Part shown: piece by piece, positions 34,927-42,895 of the stretch
Position numbering within the stretch: the stretch's first letter is position 1
Layout: each line of letters begins with the position of its first letter
Assembly (NCBI RefSeq): GCF_008180445.1
Contig: NZ_VTER01000001.1
Coordinates: 62,001 to 126,000 of the forward strand
Source: Bacillus_AB infantis_B
GTDB taxonomy: Bacteria; Bacillota; Bacilli; Bacillales; Cytobacillaceae
Direction of reading: 5' to 3'
Length of the DNA: 64,000 bases
Notes under the pieces: model-generated
Database searches by the model: none
What the model saw: the letters and a program-made list of their open reading frames with translations, nothing else
Told to the model about the DNA's origin: nothing
Program-made: the position numbers and the translations under genes

Positions 34927-35655
34927 ATGTGGAATGCACTGCTGTGGGGAGGAATATCAGGATCAGCTGTCTTATTGGGGGCAATGGCATCAATGCTTTT
35001 GCCTATCCCGCAAAAAATCATAGGGCTCATCATGGCATTCGGTACAGGTGTACTGATCGGTGCAGCATCTTATGAACTGATTGGAAATGCCGTTATTGAA
35101 GGCGGCATCCTAGCCACAAGCATCGGATTTCTCTCTGGCGCCCTCCTTTTTACCATCCTGGACAGCATTGTGTCCCGGAGAGGTGCAGATAAACGGAAAC
35201 GGTCCAGCCATATGGCTGCAGGAAGCGGAGGAATGGCCATTTTTATCGGCACCGTCATTGACGCAATTCCTGAATCGATCATGATCGGAGCAAGTTTGAT
35301 CGAGGGCCAGTCTGTCAGCTTCCTATTAGTCGTGGCCATATTCATCAGCAATATTCCTGAAGGACTTTCCAGTACTGCCGGCATGAAAAAAAGCGGATAT
35401 TCCTATACAAAGATTTTTCTGCTCTGGTTCACTGTACTCGCCATCTCTGCCATTGCATCACTTACAGGCTACAGCCTTCTTGCCGGGGCTCCTGCTGAAG
35501 TGATGGCGGGAATCGCTTCATTTGCCGGGGGAGGCATCATTAGCATGATCTCTTCGACGATGATGCCTGAAGCTTTTGAAGACAGCGGTCCTGTTACAGG
35601 GCTTGTCGCCTCCCTTGGGCTTCTTGTATCCATTATCCTGGATCATGCTTCTTAA
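34927..35655 (+). CDS. ZIP family metal transporter
   Basis: 242 residues with eight membrane segments, including the loop with RRGADKRKR between helices 3 and 4. The paired metal-site helices contain VIDAIPESIMIG (helix 4) and ISNIPEGLSSTAG (helix 5), the NIPEG motif of ZIP proteins; the His usual in other ZIPs is replaced by Asp and Ser, as in several bacterial members. It probably imports divalent cations; the metal is not predictable. GAGGAGGAGCC precedes ATG 34927. It stands alone. Confidence 0.88.
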   Translation: MWNALLWGGISGSAVLLGAMASMLLPIPQKIIGLIMAFGTGVLIGAASYELIGNAVIEGGILATSIGFLSGALLFTILDSIVSRRGADKRKRSSHMAAGSGGMAIFIGTVIDAIPESIMIGASLIEGQSVSFLLVVAIFISNIPEGLSSTAGMKKSGYSYTKIFLLWFTVLAISAIASLTGYSLLAGAPAEVMAGIASFAGGGIISMISSTMMPEAFEDSGPVTGLVASLGLLVSIILDHAS

Positions 35656-35780
35656 GAAAGCTCCCGTAATTAAAACCACTGTTTTCCCCCTCCTCAGCGA
35701 AAAGATGATGCTTTCATCTAGTACAAGCTCAGCCCCTCAATCATAAAATAATCTAGCGCCATGATGAGGGAGGTGGAGTC

Positions 35781-36044
35781 ATGAGATGCAATTGCAGAAA
35801 ATGCCGTGAACGTGCTGCAGCTGACAAAACGATTGTAAGCCCGACGGAAACAGTTGTCCGCAAGAACACACGTACACAAACAATCAGAAGGATTCACCCG
35901 ACAGAAATCGTGAATGTTAACCGCACGATCATCCGCAATGAGAATTATTTCCCTGTCACTGAAAGGACAGTGAACGAGACTATTGTGGAAAATTTCGATT
36001 GCGGCAGGGATCCTAATAATAGTCGCAACTGCCGAAGAATTTAA
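35781..36044 (+). CDS. CotD family spore coat protein
   Basis: 87 residues. The core TIVSPTETVVRKNTRTQTI, then RRIHPTEIVNVNRTI and NYFPVTERTVNE, follows the repeated valine/threonine-rich strand pattern of CotD-family inner coat proteins. Cysteines occur at both ends (MRCNCRKC and NCRRI). GGAGGTGGAGTC precedes ATG 35781. Expression in the mother cell is expected but no promoter was defined. Confidence 0.8.
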   Translation: MRCNCRKCRERAAADKTIVSPTETVVRKNTRTQTIRRIHPTEIVNVNRTIIRNENYFPVTERTVNETIVENFDCGRDPNNSRNCRRI

Positions 36045-36055
36045 GCTTCCAGAAT

Positions 36056-36083
36056 AATAGGCGCCCTGCATGGGTGCCTATTT
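36056..36083. terminator. bidirectional terminator
   Basis: Arms AATAGGC and GCCTATT extended by CC/GG around a GCAT-type loop, between the cotD-like gene and a convergent membrane-protein gene. Confidence 0.75.
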
Positions 36084-36275
36084 CAATTTTTTGATCAGAT
36101 CGATAACATAATACAAAAGTGCAATCAAAAAAGAAACTAAGATAATAATGATGCAGCCAAAAGTCACTGCGGCGAATTCCCCCGGCGAACTGTCAGCAAA
36201 AATGCTTGCAAAGATAAAAAACAGTATGATGCTGGATCCGATCCCAAGAAAAAAGATGCTGATATATTTAGACAT
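36078..36275 (-). CDS. small membrane protein, 65 aa
   Basis: Two membrane segments (about 5-27 and 35-58) linked by DSSPGEF, with a basic C-terminus IDLIKKLK. It lies 9 bp after the stop of the 36285 gene, so it is the last member of a three-gene leftward set (DinB, membrane protein, this). Family unknown. Confidence 0.65.
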   Translation of the reverse strand: MSKYISIFFLGIGSSIILFFIFASIFADSSPGEFAAVTFGCIIIILVSFLIALLYYVIDLIKKLK

Positions 36276-36284
36276 GGTCCCTCC

Positions 36285-36740
36285 TTATTTCTTAAGCTTT
36301 GTTTCTGCCAAAACTGTACCCGCCATCAAAAGAACAAAAATAATAACAAGACCTGGGATAAGCAGCGGCTGAAATTTATTTCCTTCAGATTCTGAAAACG
36401 TGTATTCCCCATCCCTGTCAGCTCTTGCGTATGTCCCGTTCCCTGCTTCCACTGCAATCGATTCTTCTGTACTGACTCCTTTTATTGAGAAATATTTGCT
36501 TCCTTCCTCAAACTCATTGGAAAAATTGCCGCCCATAGGATACATATCTGAATAAGATGTGACTTGCCCGATTTCTGACTCGATTTCACTTTCTTCTATA
36601 TATTCATCCTGTACTGTATACTGATAGCCTTCCCAGACAACAAAGCTGCTCACCCACTTGGTCGCTCCAGCGATAGCCGGACATGCTGCAATTAAAAGAA
36701 ATAGAAGGCTAAAGGAAAAGAACATTCTCCGGATTCTCAC
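36285..36740 (-). CDS. two-helix membrane protein with external domain
   Basis: 151 residues. A basic N-terminus (VRIRRMFFS) precedes a membrane helix (about 7-25), then an external domain of about 95 residues rich in Glu/Ser/Tyr (WEGYQYTVQDEYIEES...), and a second helix (about 124-144) ending in KLKK. The GTG start at 36740 follows AGGAGAAGAAAA and overlaps the DinB stop (GTGA). Function unknown. Confidence 0.7.
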   Translation of the reverse strand: MRIRRMFFSFSLLFLLIAACPAIAGATKWVSSFVVWEGYQYTVQDEYIEESEIESEIGQVTSYSDMYPMGGNFSNEFEEGSKYFSIKGVSTEESIAVEAGNGTYARADRDGEYTFSESEGNKFQPLLIPGLVIIFVLLMAGTVLAETKLKK

Positions 36741-37288
36741 TTTTCTTCTCCTAACCCGGCATTTCGGTTTCTGCTGAGTATACCCAGATACTCCACCCAA
36801 GGGCCGACATCCTCCCGGTATCTTTCTGCCATCACTCTTGTAATCTGTGAAAGATGGGTCAGGTCATGCACTGCCCAGGTTGAAACCAGCTCCCTTGCCT
36901 TCACGGTTCCAAATGCAGGATGTTTTCCTGCAGCTTCCAGCCTGTCTTCGGTCACCATCAGTTCCCGCAGAAGAGCCAGGTTTTGAGCCCTGATCTCTTT
37001 AAATTCATGAAGCTTCCGGGCGACCGTCTGTTCCTCCTTTTTCAAGTGGGAAAAGCGGTCAAACGGAGGGAATGATTCTTCTTCCCCTTTTTCCAGCATA
37101 AACTTGAGGCGCGGCACCCAGTTATGCTTTTCTCCTTCAATCAAATGGTCGACCACTTCGACAGGATTCCACGTTCCTTCCCCTTCACTGGCCCCAAGCC
37201 ATCCAGAAGACAGCCCTCCCAGTAAAAACTCCAAAACCCGTGGTGTCCGCTCCAGCAATTCCATGGCTTCACTCAGCTTGAAATTCAT
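36737..37288 (-). CDS. DinB family protein
   Basis: 183 residues, four-helix-bundle DinB/YfiT-like fold. The presumed metal histidines are in VVDHLIEGE and in the WAVHDLTHLSQI pair (H-x3-H). Such proteins bind a divalent metal; several act as thiol-dependent S-transferases. ATG 37288 follows AGGGGGAGT; a longer frame to 37342 lacks a site. It overlaps the next gene by 4 bp. Confidence 0.85.
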   Translation of the reverse strand: MNFKLSEAMELLERTPRVLEFLLGGLSSGWLGASEGEGTWNPVEVVDHLIEGEKHNWVPRLKFMLEKGEEESFPPFDRFSHLKKEEQTVARKLHEFKEIRAQNLALLRELMVTEDRLEAAGKHPAFGTVKARELVSTWAVHDLTHLSQITRVMAERYREDVGPWVEYLGILSRNRNAGLGEEK

Positions 37289-37379
37289 TTTTACTCCCCC
37301 TCTGTTCATAATCTCTTTTAATCCATTCCAGAATTTTACCAACTACCTGCTGTACATAAATTTCAGGAAAATAACAGTC

Positions 37380-37409
37380 TTGGATTTGCTCCGCTATATG
37401 TACTATAGT
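37380..37409 (+). promoter_or_regulatory. candidate promoter of the DUF2164-like gene
   Basis: TTGGAT (37380-37385) and TATAGT (37404-37409), 18 nt apart, 27 bp before the start codon. Confidence 0.4.
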
Positions 37410-37435
37410 AAGTGCAAACCGAAGGAGTGATATAT

Positions 37436-37681
37436 ATGTTCATCAAGCTGACGAAAGAACAGCAGCAAACCATGATTTCTGATATCCAGGAGTTTTTCCT
37501 GCAGGAGCGTGACGAAGAAATATCAGAATTTGCAGCTGAAAGGGTGCTGGATTTTGTAAAACAGACACTCGCCCCTCATTTTTATAACAGCGCCGTTTCA
37601 GATGCCAAAACCTTAGTGGAACAGCAATTCGCTTCAATGGAAGAAGAAATTCTCACTCTTCTGCGCCCGATAAAAAAATAG
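37436..37681 (+). CDS. DUF2164 family protein
   Basis: 81 residues: KLTKEQQQTMISDIQEFF followed by LQERDEEISEFAAERVLDF and LAPHFYNSAVSDAKTLVEQ, the compact all-alpha pattern of DUF2164. ATG 37436 has GAAGGAGTG upstream; the frame also reaches back to 37412 without a site. The family's function is unknown. Confidence 0.85.
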   Translation: MFIKLTKEQQQTMISDIQEFFLQERDEEISEFAAERVLDFVKQTLAPHFYNSAVSDAKTLVEQQFASMEEEILTLLRPIKK

Positions 37682-37713
37682 ATGTGATTGCCTGGAAATA
37701 CTCCGGGCTTTCA

Positions 37714-38199
37714 TTACTTAATGGAATCCAATAGCTCCACGTTCACATGATCAGTATTATCTGGATCACTGTTAAAATCATAAATCTCCAGATTCCATCT
37801 GTCATTTGCCCGTTCATATCCTTCAGCTTCTATCCAGCGGTGCAATATTTCGTAGCTTTTACGGATATCTGTGTTCGGCCCATGATGATGGATGGCAGCA
37901 TACCGCTGGAGCGGGACTGTCAGACTCGTCATTCCTTCTGGTACCGGATTGTTTCGGTCAGCTGCAACCCCAACCCAATAACCATCTGCATCTTCTGAAG
38001 CAGGATTCACAACAAATGCGCCAATCTGCCGCCCGCTATCCTTTACACCTTGGATTTCGGAGACCCTCTCCTTAAGCCTTTTAGCTGCCAAGGGTATTTC
38101 ATCTATATATTGGCTTCCCTCACAAAGTACGCGAAAGCCTATCAGGTATACTTCTTCCATTTCGACTATCCTTTTTTTATGTTTCAAATTCGCCTGCAT
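37714..38199 (-). CDS. GyrI-like/effector-binding domain protein
   Basis: 161 residues. Resembles the stand-alone AraC effector-binding (GyrI-like) domain: VYLIGFRVLCEG at the start, DGYWVGVAADRNN in the middle, GMTSLTVPLQRYAAIHHHGP and a C-terminal NLEIYDFNSDPDN. Such domains bind small hydrophobic molecules or DNA gyrase. ATG 38199 follows AAAGGAGATGG. No DNA-binding domain is attached. Stands alone. Confidence 0.8.
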   Translation of the reverse strand: MQANLKHKKRIVEMEEVYLIGFRVLCEGSQYIDEIPLAAKRLKERVSEIQGVKDSGRQIGAFVVNPASEDADGYWVGVAADRNNPVPEGMTSLTVPLQRYAAIHHHGPNTDIRKSYEILHRWIEAEGYERANDRWNLEIYDFNSDPDNTDHVNVELLDSIK

Positions 38200-38280
38200 T
38201 CTGCCATCTCCTTTCTTCTCACACCTTATTTCGACAAGGAGAGCAGGCAATCCCCCCACTCACTAAAATTTGCGCAAAAA

Positions 38281-38304
38281 AAATGAGCTGGAGCCAGCTC
38301 ATTT
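38281..38304 (-). terminator. terminator of the aldo/keto reductase gene
   Basis: Perfect 11-bp stem AAATGAGCTGG/CCAGCTCATTT with a 2-nt centre and a T run on the minus strand. Confidence 0.8.
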
Positions 38305-38308
38305 TTGA

Positions 38309-39154
38309 TCAGAATTCCTCATATTCAGCCGGGTCCTGGTCATGCAGCCTGCCGCCGGGATGGCTTAATTTTGAGATTGCCTCCATATCCTGCCCATCCA
38401 GTTCAAAATCAAAGATAGAAATATTCTCTTTCTGTCTTTCCGCAGAAGATGATTTAGGAATGGATACCGCTCCCAGCTGATAATGCCAGCGAAGAACCAC
38501 CTGGGCAATGGATTTCCCATGCTTCTCAGCAATCTTTTGGATATCTTCATTTCCGAGAAGGTCGCTGCCGCGGCCAATCGGGCTCCATGACTCTGTCAGA
38601 ATACCATGTTTCTCATGATAGGCGCGCTGTTCTTCCTGGCTGAAATAGGGATGCAGTTCGACCTGGTTCATGCTCGGTAGAACCCCTGTCTCCTTTTCCA
38701 GCCTGTCCAAATGCTCCGGCAGGAAATTGCAGACACCGATTGATCGGATATACCCTTTTTTCTTTGCTTCTATCAATGTTTGCCATGCTTCAACATACAA
38801 TTCTCTCTTCGGGTTTGGCCAGTGGATCAAATAAATATCATAATAATCCAAGCCTGCTCTGTAAAGCGATTCTTCAATCGCAATCATCCCTTTTGCTGAT
38901 TCATGATAACGCCCCGGGAGCTTCGAGGTGATGAGCAATTCCTCCCTGGAAACAGAGCTTCTTTTTACAGCCTCGCCGACTGTCCCCTCGTTTTCATAGT
39001 TATACGCAGAATCCAGAAGCCGGTATCCTCCCTCATCAATCGCCTTGCGGATCGACTCGGCGCCTGCACTCCCCTTTAATTGATATGTACCCAGCCCGAT
39101 CGCCGGAATGGACAATCCATCATTAAGCTTTACTTCAGGTATCCCATTAATCAT
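38309..39154 (-). CDS. aldo/keto reductase
   Basis: 281 residues, NADPH-dependent (alpha/beta)8 barrel. The catalytic tetrad is visible: Asp in LLDSAYNYENE with Tyr in the same segment, Lys in LITSKLPG and His in YLIHWPNP. The cofactor region is VSIPKSSSAERQKEN. It reduces carbonyl compounds such as glyoxal or 2-oxo acids; the exact substrate is unknown. AGGAGTGAGTAAAG precedes ATG 39154. Monocistronic with its own terminator. Confidence 0.93.
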   Translation of the reverse strand: MINGIPEVKLNDGLSIPAIGLGTYQLKGSAGAESIRKAIDEGGYRLLDSAYNYENEGTVGEAVKRSSVSREELLITSKLPGRYHESAKGMIAIEESLYRAGLDYYDIYLIHWPNPKRELYVEAWQTLIEAKKKGYIRSIGVCNFLPEHLDRLEKETGVLPSMNQVELHPYFSQEEQRAYHEKHGILTESWSPIGRGSDLLGNEDIQKIAEKHGKSIAQVVLRWHYQLGAVSIPKSSSAERQKENISIFDFELDGQDMEAISKLSHPGGRLHDQDPAEYEEF

Positions 39155-39321
39155 CTTTACTCACTCCTTTTCTGTCATACTATTACCTTACCATAATTTG
39201 GATTTTTTACCCTGCTGGGGAGATTTGATTCTTCCCTCTTGGTATTCAGAAAACCGATCTCCTCCTGCAATTTTTGTTTTTCACTCCCTATTTTTAAGGC
39301 AGCCTATTTGCTATTCTCGAT

Positions 39322-39735
39322 ATCTGGAGTGCTCCAGAGAACTCTCATGATGCACTCTATCCACTTCTTTCACCCTCTAGGGTGCTCTATAGACCTCTCT
39401 TGAAGTACTCTGAACGCTCCTTTCCTACTCTAGAGTACTACATAGACTTCGTTTGAATCACTTTATACGCTCCTTCCATCCTCTAGAGTGCTTCATAGAC
39501 TTCGTTTGAGGCACTCTGTACACTCCTTCCCATCTTTAGAGTGCTTCATAGGCTTCGTTTGAGGCACTCTGTACGCTGATTTCCTACTCTAGAGTGCTCC
39601 ACTCCATAGACCTCTCTTACAATCTTTCCTCCCTCTAGAGTGCTCTATAAACCTCTCTTGAAGCACTCTATCTGCTCTATTCCCACTCTGGAGTCTCCAA
39701 AGATCAAACAATCCCCACCTCAATTCTCAACCTGC
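39322..39735. repeat. tandem array B, about eight 53-bp units
   Basis: Units recur every 53 bp from CTCTAGAG-like landmarks at 39322, 39375, 39428, 39481, 39534, 39587, 39633 (one 46-bp step) and 39686. The best unit has 11-base arms AGAGTGCTTCA and TGAGGCACTCT around an 11-nt loop (33-nt hairpin, one G-U pair); others have AGAGTGCT/AGCACTCT with matching changes. No coding frame. Unrelated in sequence to array A but almost the same in period and layout. Confidence 0.88.
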
Positions 39736-39758
39736 ATCAATTTCACCCCAAACAAAAA

Positions 39759-39776
39759 ACCTCCCGCAAAGGAGGT
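39759..39776 (-). terminator. terminator of brnQ
   Basis: Six-bp stem ACCTCC/GGAGGT with a T run on the minus strand, 12 bp after the brnQ stop and before array B. Confidence 0.75.
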
Positions 39777-39787
39777 CTTTCATTCTA

Positions 39788-41128
39788 TCAAAGGCTTTCT
39801 TTCGCAGTTGATACACCGCCGCTCCGAATGGCAGCCACAAAGAATCCAATTACTGCACCCGCTGCGGCTGGCATAACCCATCCAAGTCCGACTTCATATA
39901 ATGGCAGGATTGCAATGAATACCTCTTCAACCGGTCCAAAGCTCACTCCTGCAGCCTTCAATCCGTCGAATAAGCTGACGATGAAAGTGAGCAGCATGCT
40001 GACCTGGTACACTTCCTTTTTCCCTTTGAAAAGAGGATGCAGGAAGGTAAGGAACATCAGGCAGATGGCTAAAGGATAGATTCCTGTCAGAACAGGTACG
40101 GAAATGCTGATCAGCTGGCTGAGTCCGATATTGGAGAAGACAGCGCTGAATACAGACAGAATGACAACAAATACTGAGTAAGAAACCGAAGGAAACATTT
40201 TATGGAAATAAGATGAACATGCTGTCACGAGTCCGATGCTCGTTGTAAGGCATGCGCCAAGAACAATTACGCTTAAAAGCAGGGCACCAAATGAACCAAA
40301 ATAATATTCAGATGCACCGGATAACACGGCTCCGCCATTATCAAGCCTGCCAAGCTCACCTACGCTTGATGCGCCAATATAAGACAGCGAGGTATAGATA
40401 ATAGCAAGAAGTGCTGCGGCAATAAGGCCAGCTTTAGCAATTGAAACCATGATTTCTTTTCTTGAAGCGGCCCCTCTTTCTTTTACTGCATCCACAACAA
40501 TGATCCCAAATACAAATGCGGCAAGTGCGTCCATTGTCAGATAGCCTTCCTGGAAACCTTTGAAAAAGGTGTTAGCTAAATAATTTTCTCCTGGTGATTG
40601 GAAAGAACCCATAGGATTGAAAAAAGCGGCAATGATCAAAATGCCTACTACAATCAGCAGGATCGGCGTCAGGTATTTACCGACAATATCAACAATCCTG
40701 GAAGATTTTAAAGAAAAGAAGCCTGTTACTGCAAAAAACAAAACAGAAAAGACAATCAGCCCGATTGTGCTGTTCCCGGCTAAAAAGGGCTTTACGCCCA
40801 TTTCAAATGAAACGGTTGCTGTCCTGGGAATCGCAAACAGCGGCCCTATGGACAGATACAAAAGCATCGTAAATACTGCGCTGAATGCCGGGTGCACCCT
40901 TCCTGCCAGTGACTGAAGATCGCTTTTGCCGGAAAAGCCAAGCGCCAATATCCCTAATAGCGGAAGCCCTACCCCAGTTACTATAAAGCCTGCATTGGCT
41001 GACCAGATACTGGTTCCTGCAGACTGCCCGAGCATCGCAGGGAAAATGAGGTTTCCTGCCCCAAAGAAAAGTGCAAACAACATAAAGCCTACGGCGACTA
41101 CATAAGAAAACGGTATTTTAGTTCCCAT
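39788..41128 (-). CDS. brnQ: branched-chain amino acid transporter BrnQ
   Basis: 446 residues with about 12 membrane helices, LIVCS family of sodium-coupled carriers for leucine, isoleucine and valine. The N-terminal signature GFMLFALFFGAGNLIFPA covers the first helix with the substrate/ion-binding unwound region, and FVFGIIVVDAVKERG follows mid-protein. AAGGAGAATAGG precedes ATG 41128. Divergent from a GntR regulator with three palindromic sites between them, so the regulator probably controls it. A terminator follows. Confidence 0.93.
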   Translation of the reverse strand: MGTKIPFSYVVAVGFMLFALFFGAGNLIFPAMLGQSAGTSIWSANAGFIVTGVGLPLLGILALGFSGKSDLQSLAGRVHPAFSAVFTMLLYLSIGPLFAIPRTATVSFEMGVKPFLAGNSTIGLIVFSVLFFAVTGFFSLKSSRIVDIVGKYLTPILLIVVGILIIAAFFNPMGSFQSPGENYLANTFFKGFQEGYLTMDALAAFVFGIIVVDAVKERGAASRKEIMVSIAKAGLIAAALLAIIYTSLSYIGASSVGELGRLDNGGAVLSGASEYYFGSFGALLLSVIVLGACLTTSIGLVTACSSYFHKMFPSVSYSVFVVILSVFSAVFSNIGLSQLISISVPVLTGIYPLAICLMFLTFLHPLFKGKKEVYQVSMLLTFIVSLFDGLKAAGVSFGPVEEVFIAILPLYEVGLGWVMPAAAGAVIGFFVAAIRSGGVSTAKESL

Positions 41129-41212
41129 CCTATTCTCCTTTATGCTAAGAATTCTAGCTGCATATTTTTTACCAACTTAAAAATTTCAGAAAATGATAAA
41201 AGCAGTTTAATA

Positions 41213-41310
41213 GTTACGTAATATATTGCATAACTCAAGATAACACACCAATAATGCGTATGCAATATATCGCATAAAGAAAATTGTCGAATTATGCAAT
41301 ATATTGAATT
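41213..41310. promoter_or_regulatory. three palindromic GntR-type operator sites
   Basis: Site 1 (41213-41234) has halves GTTACGTAATA and TATTGCATAAC. Site 2 (41259-41276) is TATGCAATATATCGCATA. Site 3 (41293-41310) is TATGCAATATATTGAATT. Consensus TATGCAATA-TATTGCATA. Centres are about 44 and 34 bp apart, between divergent brnQ and gntR. Confidence 0.75.
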
Positions 41311-41389
41311 CTTCTTTCTAATTCTCTATACTAAATGTATAATCCAGTAAAAATTAAAGAGTTTATGAAAATACTAGAGGTGAAAATAG

Positions 41390-42046
41390 ATGCCCATCCC
41401 TGCCAATTTTGCTTCTCCTGCACGTGTATCAGCGAAAGACCGGGCCTTTCTGCAAATCCAGGAATGGATTATTGACGGCACCTTAAAGCCTCAGGAAAAA
41501 TTAAACGATGCCGATCTTGCTAAGGCGCTCGGCGTGAGCCGCACACCGATCAGGGAAGCGCTTCAGCTGCTGAGCGTCCAGGGATTCGTAGAAATGTTCC
41601 CAGGCGTCGGCACCCAGGTCACTACCGTCAATCCGGAAGATATCAACAAGATTCTGCCGCCGCTTGGAGCCTTGCAGGCACTTGCTGCAGAGCTTGCAGC
41701 ACCATTCATGGACAGTTCTACGATTGAGAAATTGCGGTCCATCAATCGTTCTTTTGCGGATTCCCTTCTACGGGGCGATACCTTTTCAGCACTGAAACAG
41801 GACGAACAATTGCACAATCTCATCATTGAAAAAGCGGATAATCCATACATCACCAGTTATGTGTCTTCCATGCAGGCCCATGTAATGAGGCTTTATTATA
41901 ATAAAACGATCATCTTGAAGCCCCGCTCAATCGATGAGCATGAGGATATCATCAAAGCTTTTGAAGAAAAAAATACGCATAAAGCTTCAGATGTAGCACG
42001 GACCAACTGGCTGAGGGCCATTGATGAATATTACGGTGAAAATTAA
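41390..42046 (+). CDS. GntR family regulator, FadR/FCD subfamily
   Basis: 218 residues. N-terminal winged helix (about 15-80) with LAKALGVSRTPIREALQLL, the diagnostic GntR motif. The all-helical FCD effector domain follows, including DEQLHNLIIEKADN with its conserved metal/ligand-site residues, EHEDIIKAF and the C-terminal helix. GAGGTGAAAATAG precedes ATG 41390. FCD regulators respond to small carboxylic or amino acids; control of brnQ is inferred from position and operators. Confidence 0.92.
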   Translation: MPIPANFASPARVSAKDRAFLQIQEWIIDGTLKPQEKLNDADLAKALGVSRTPIREALQLLSVQGFVEMFPGVGTQVTTVNPEDINKILPPLGALQALAAELAAPFMDSSTIEKLRSINRSFADSLLRGDTFSALKQDEQLHNLIIEKADNPYITSYVSSMQAHVMRLYYNKTIILKPRSIDEHEDIIKAFEEKNTHKASDVARTNWLRAIDEYYGEN

Positions 42047-42057
42047 GATTAACAAAA

Positions 42058-42082
42058 AGGAAATGGCACATGCCCATTTCCT
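42058..42082. terminator. terminator between gntR and convergent CBO0543 gene
   Basis: Nine-base arms AGGAAATGG and CCATTTCCT followed on the plus strand by CTTTTTATT. Confidence 0.85.
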
Positions 42083-42086
42083 CTTT

Positions 42087-42656
42087 TTATTCAGCATCGG
42101 CCCTCAGATGTGCTCTTCTCACCAGCCTGGTGCCAATATAAGCAATAAAGGCAATGACAAGATCTATCAAAAACAAATAAAACAAGTTCATTCCCTTATT
42201 CAGCTCCACCATGCCGAGCGCTTTCTCTATCGAAGCAAAAACAAGCGAATACACTGCACTGAGAATGACAGTATACAGAATAAAATTCTTTCTATGACTG
42301 GTGCAGTACTGATAGATCAGCATAAATCCTACAGGCAGTACTGACATCGTAATGTTAAAAGCATGCGGGAAAATAGGCAGCATATAATATGTATGGACAA
42401 GCAGGGTATAATTGCCGAGCACAATGTCCGTGTATGTCCAAAGAACATGTACAATAAATCCGAAAAAGAATATCTCAAAAATCCTCTTGCGGTCGACTGT
42501 AAAATATAATAAACCAAGCGGCAGCACCAGAAGTACTGTAACAGCCCAAAACTGCCATGAACCAGGATCGGAATAGCTATTCCAATATGAATCAACCAAG
42601 GAAGTCATCTCTTCGCTCAGCTGAAATATTTTATCCCAATATTCGCTATAGCTCAT
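42087..42656 (-). CDS. CBO0543 family membrane protein
   Basis: 189 residues with about five membrane segments. The landmark pattern is W-Q/E-F/Y-W near residue 35 (GSWQFWAVTVLLVLPL), LLYFTVDRKRIFEIFFFG, HVLWTYTD and MLIYQYCTSHRKNF. Two further members lie at 50961 and 51730. The family is common in bacilli and clostridia; no function is established. ATG 42656 follows GGAG by 8 nt. Confidence 0.8.
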   Translation of the reverse strand: MSYSEYWDKIFQLSEEMTSLVDSYWNSYSDPGSWQFWAVTVLLVLPLGLLYFTVDRKRIFEIFFFGFIVHVLWTYTDIVLGNYTLLVHTYYMLPIFPHAFNITMSVLPVGFMLIYQYCTSHRKNFILYTVILSAVYSLVFASIEKALGMVELNKGMNLFYLFLIDLVIAFIAYIGTRLVRRAHLRADAE

Positions 42657-42848
42657 CTGCAGCACTCCATGACATGTATTTCAAGCCCGACTTTGACAGC
42701 TTGCCTTCTTATTGTTTGTAGGATTAATGGAGATATACACATAATTTCCATGAATCAAAATCAGTAAGAAGGCACGCCAGCTCAGAACATCAACCTCAGT
42801 AATTTTCCCATTTTCGGCAGATCGCTTCCTTTACTAAAAAGCAAAATT

Positions 42849-42877
42849 AAGACACCCGCTTTTGTTCTGGGTGTCTT
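42849..42877 (-). terminator. terminator of the dehydrogenase operon
   Basis: Nine-bp stem AAGACACCC/GGGTGTCTT with an 11-nt loop, just after the mmsA-like stop. Confidence 0.75.
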
Positions 42878-42895
42878 CTCAGCACTATCATTCGT

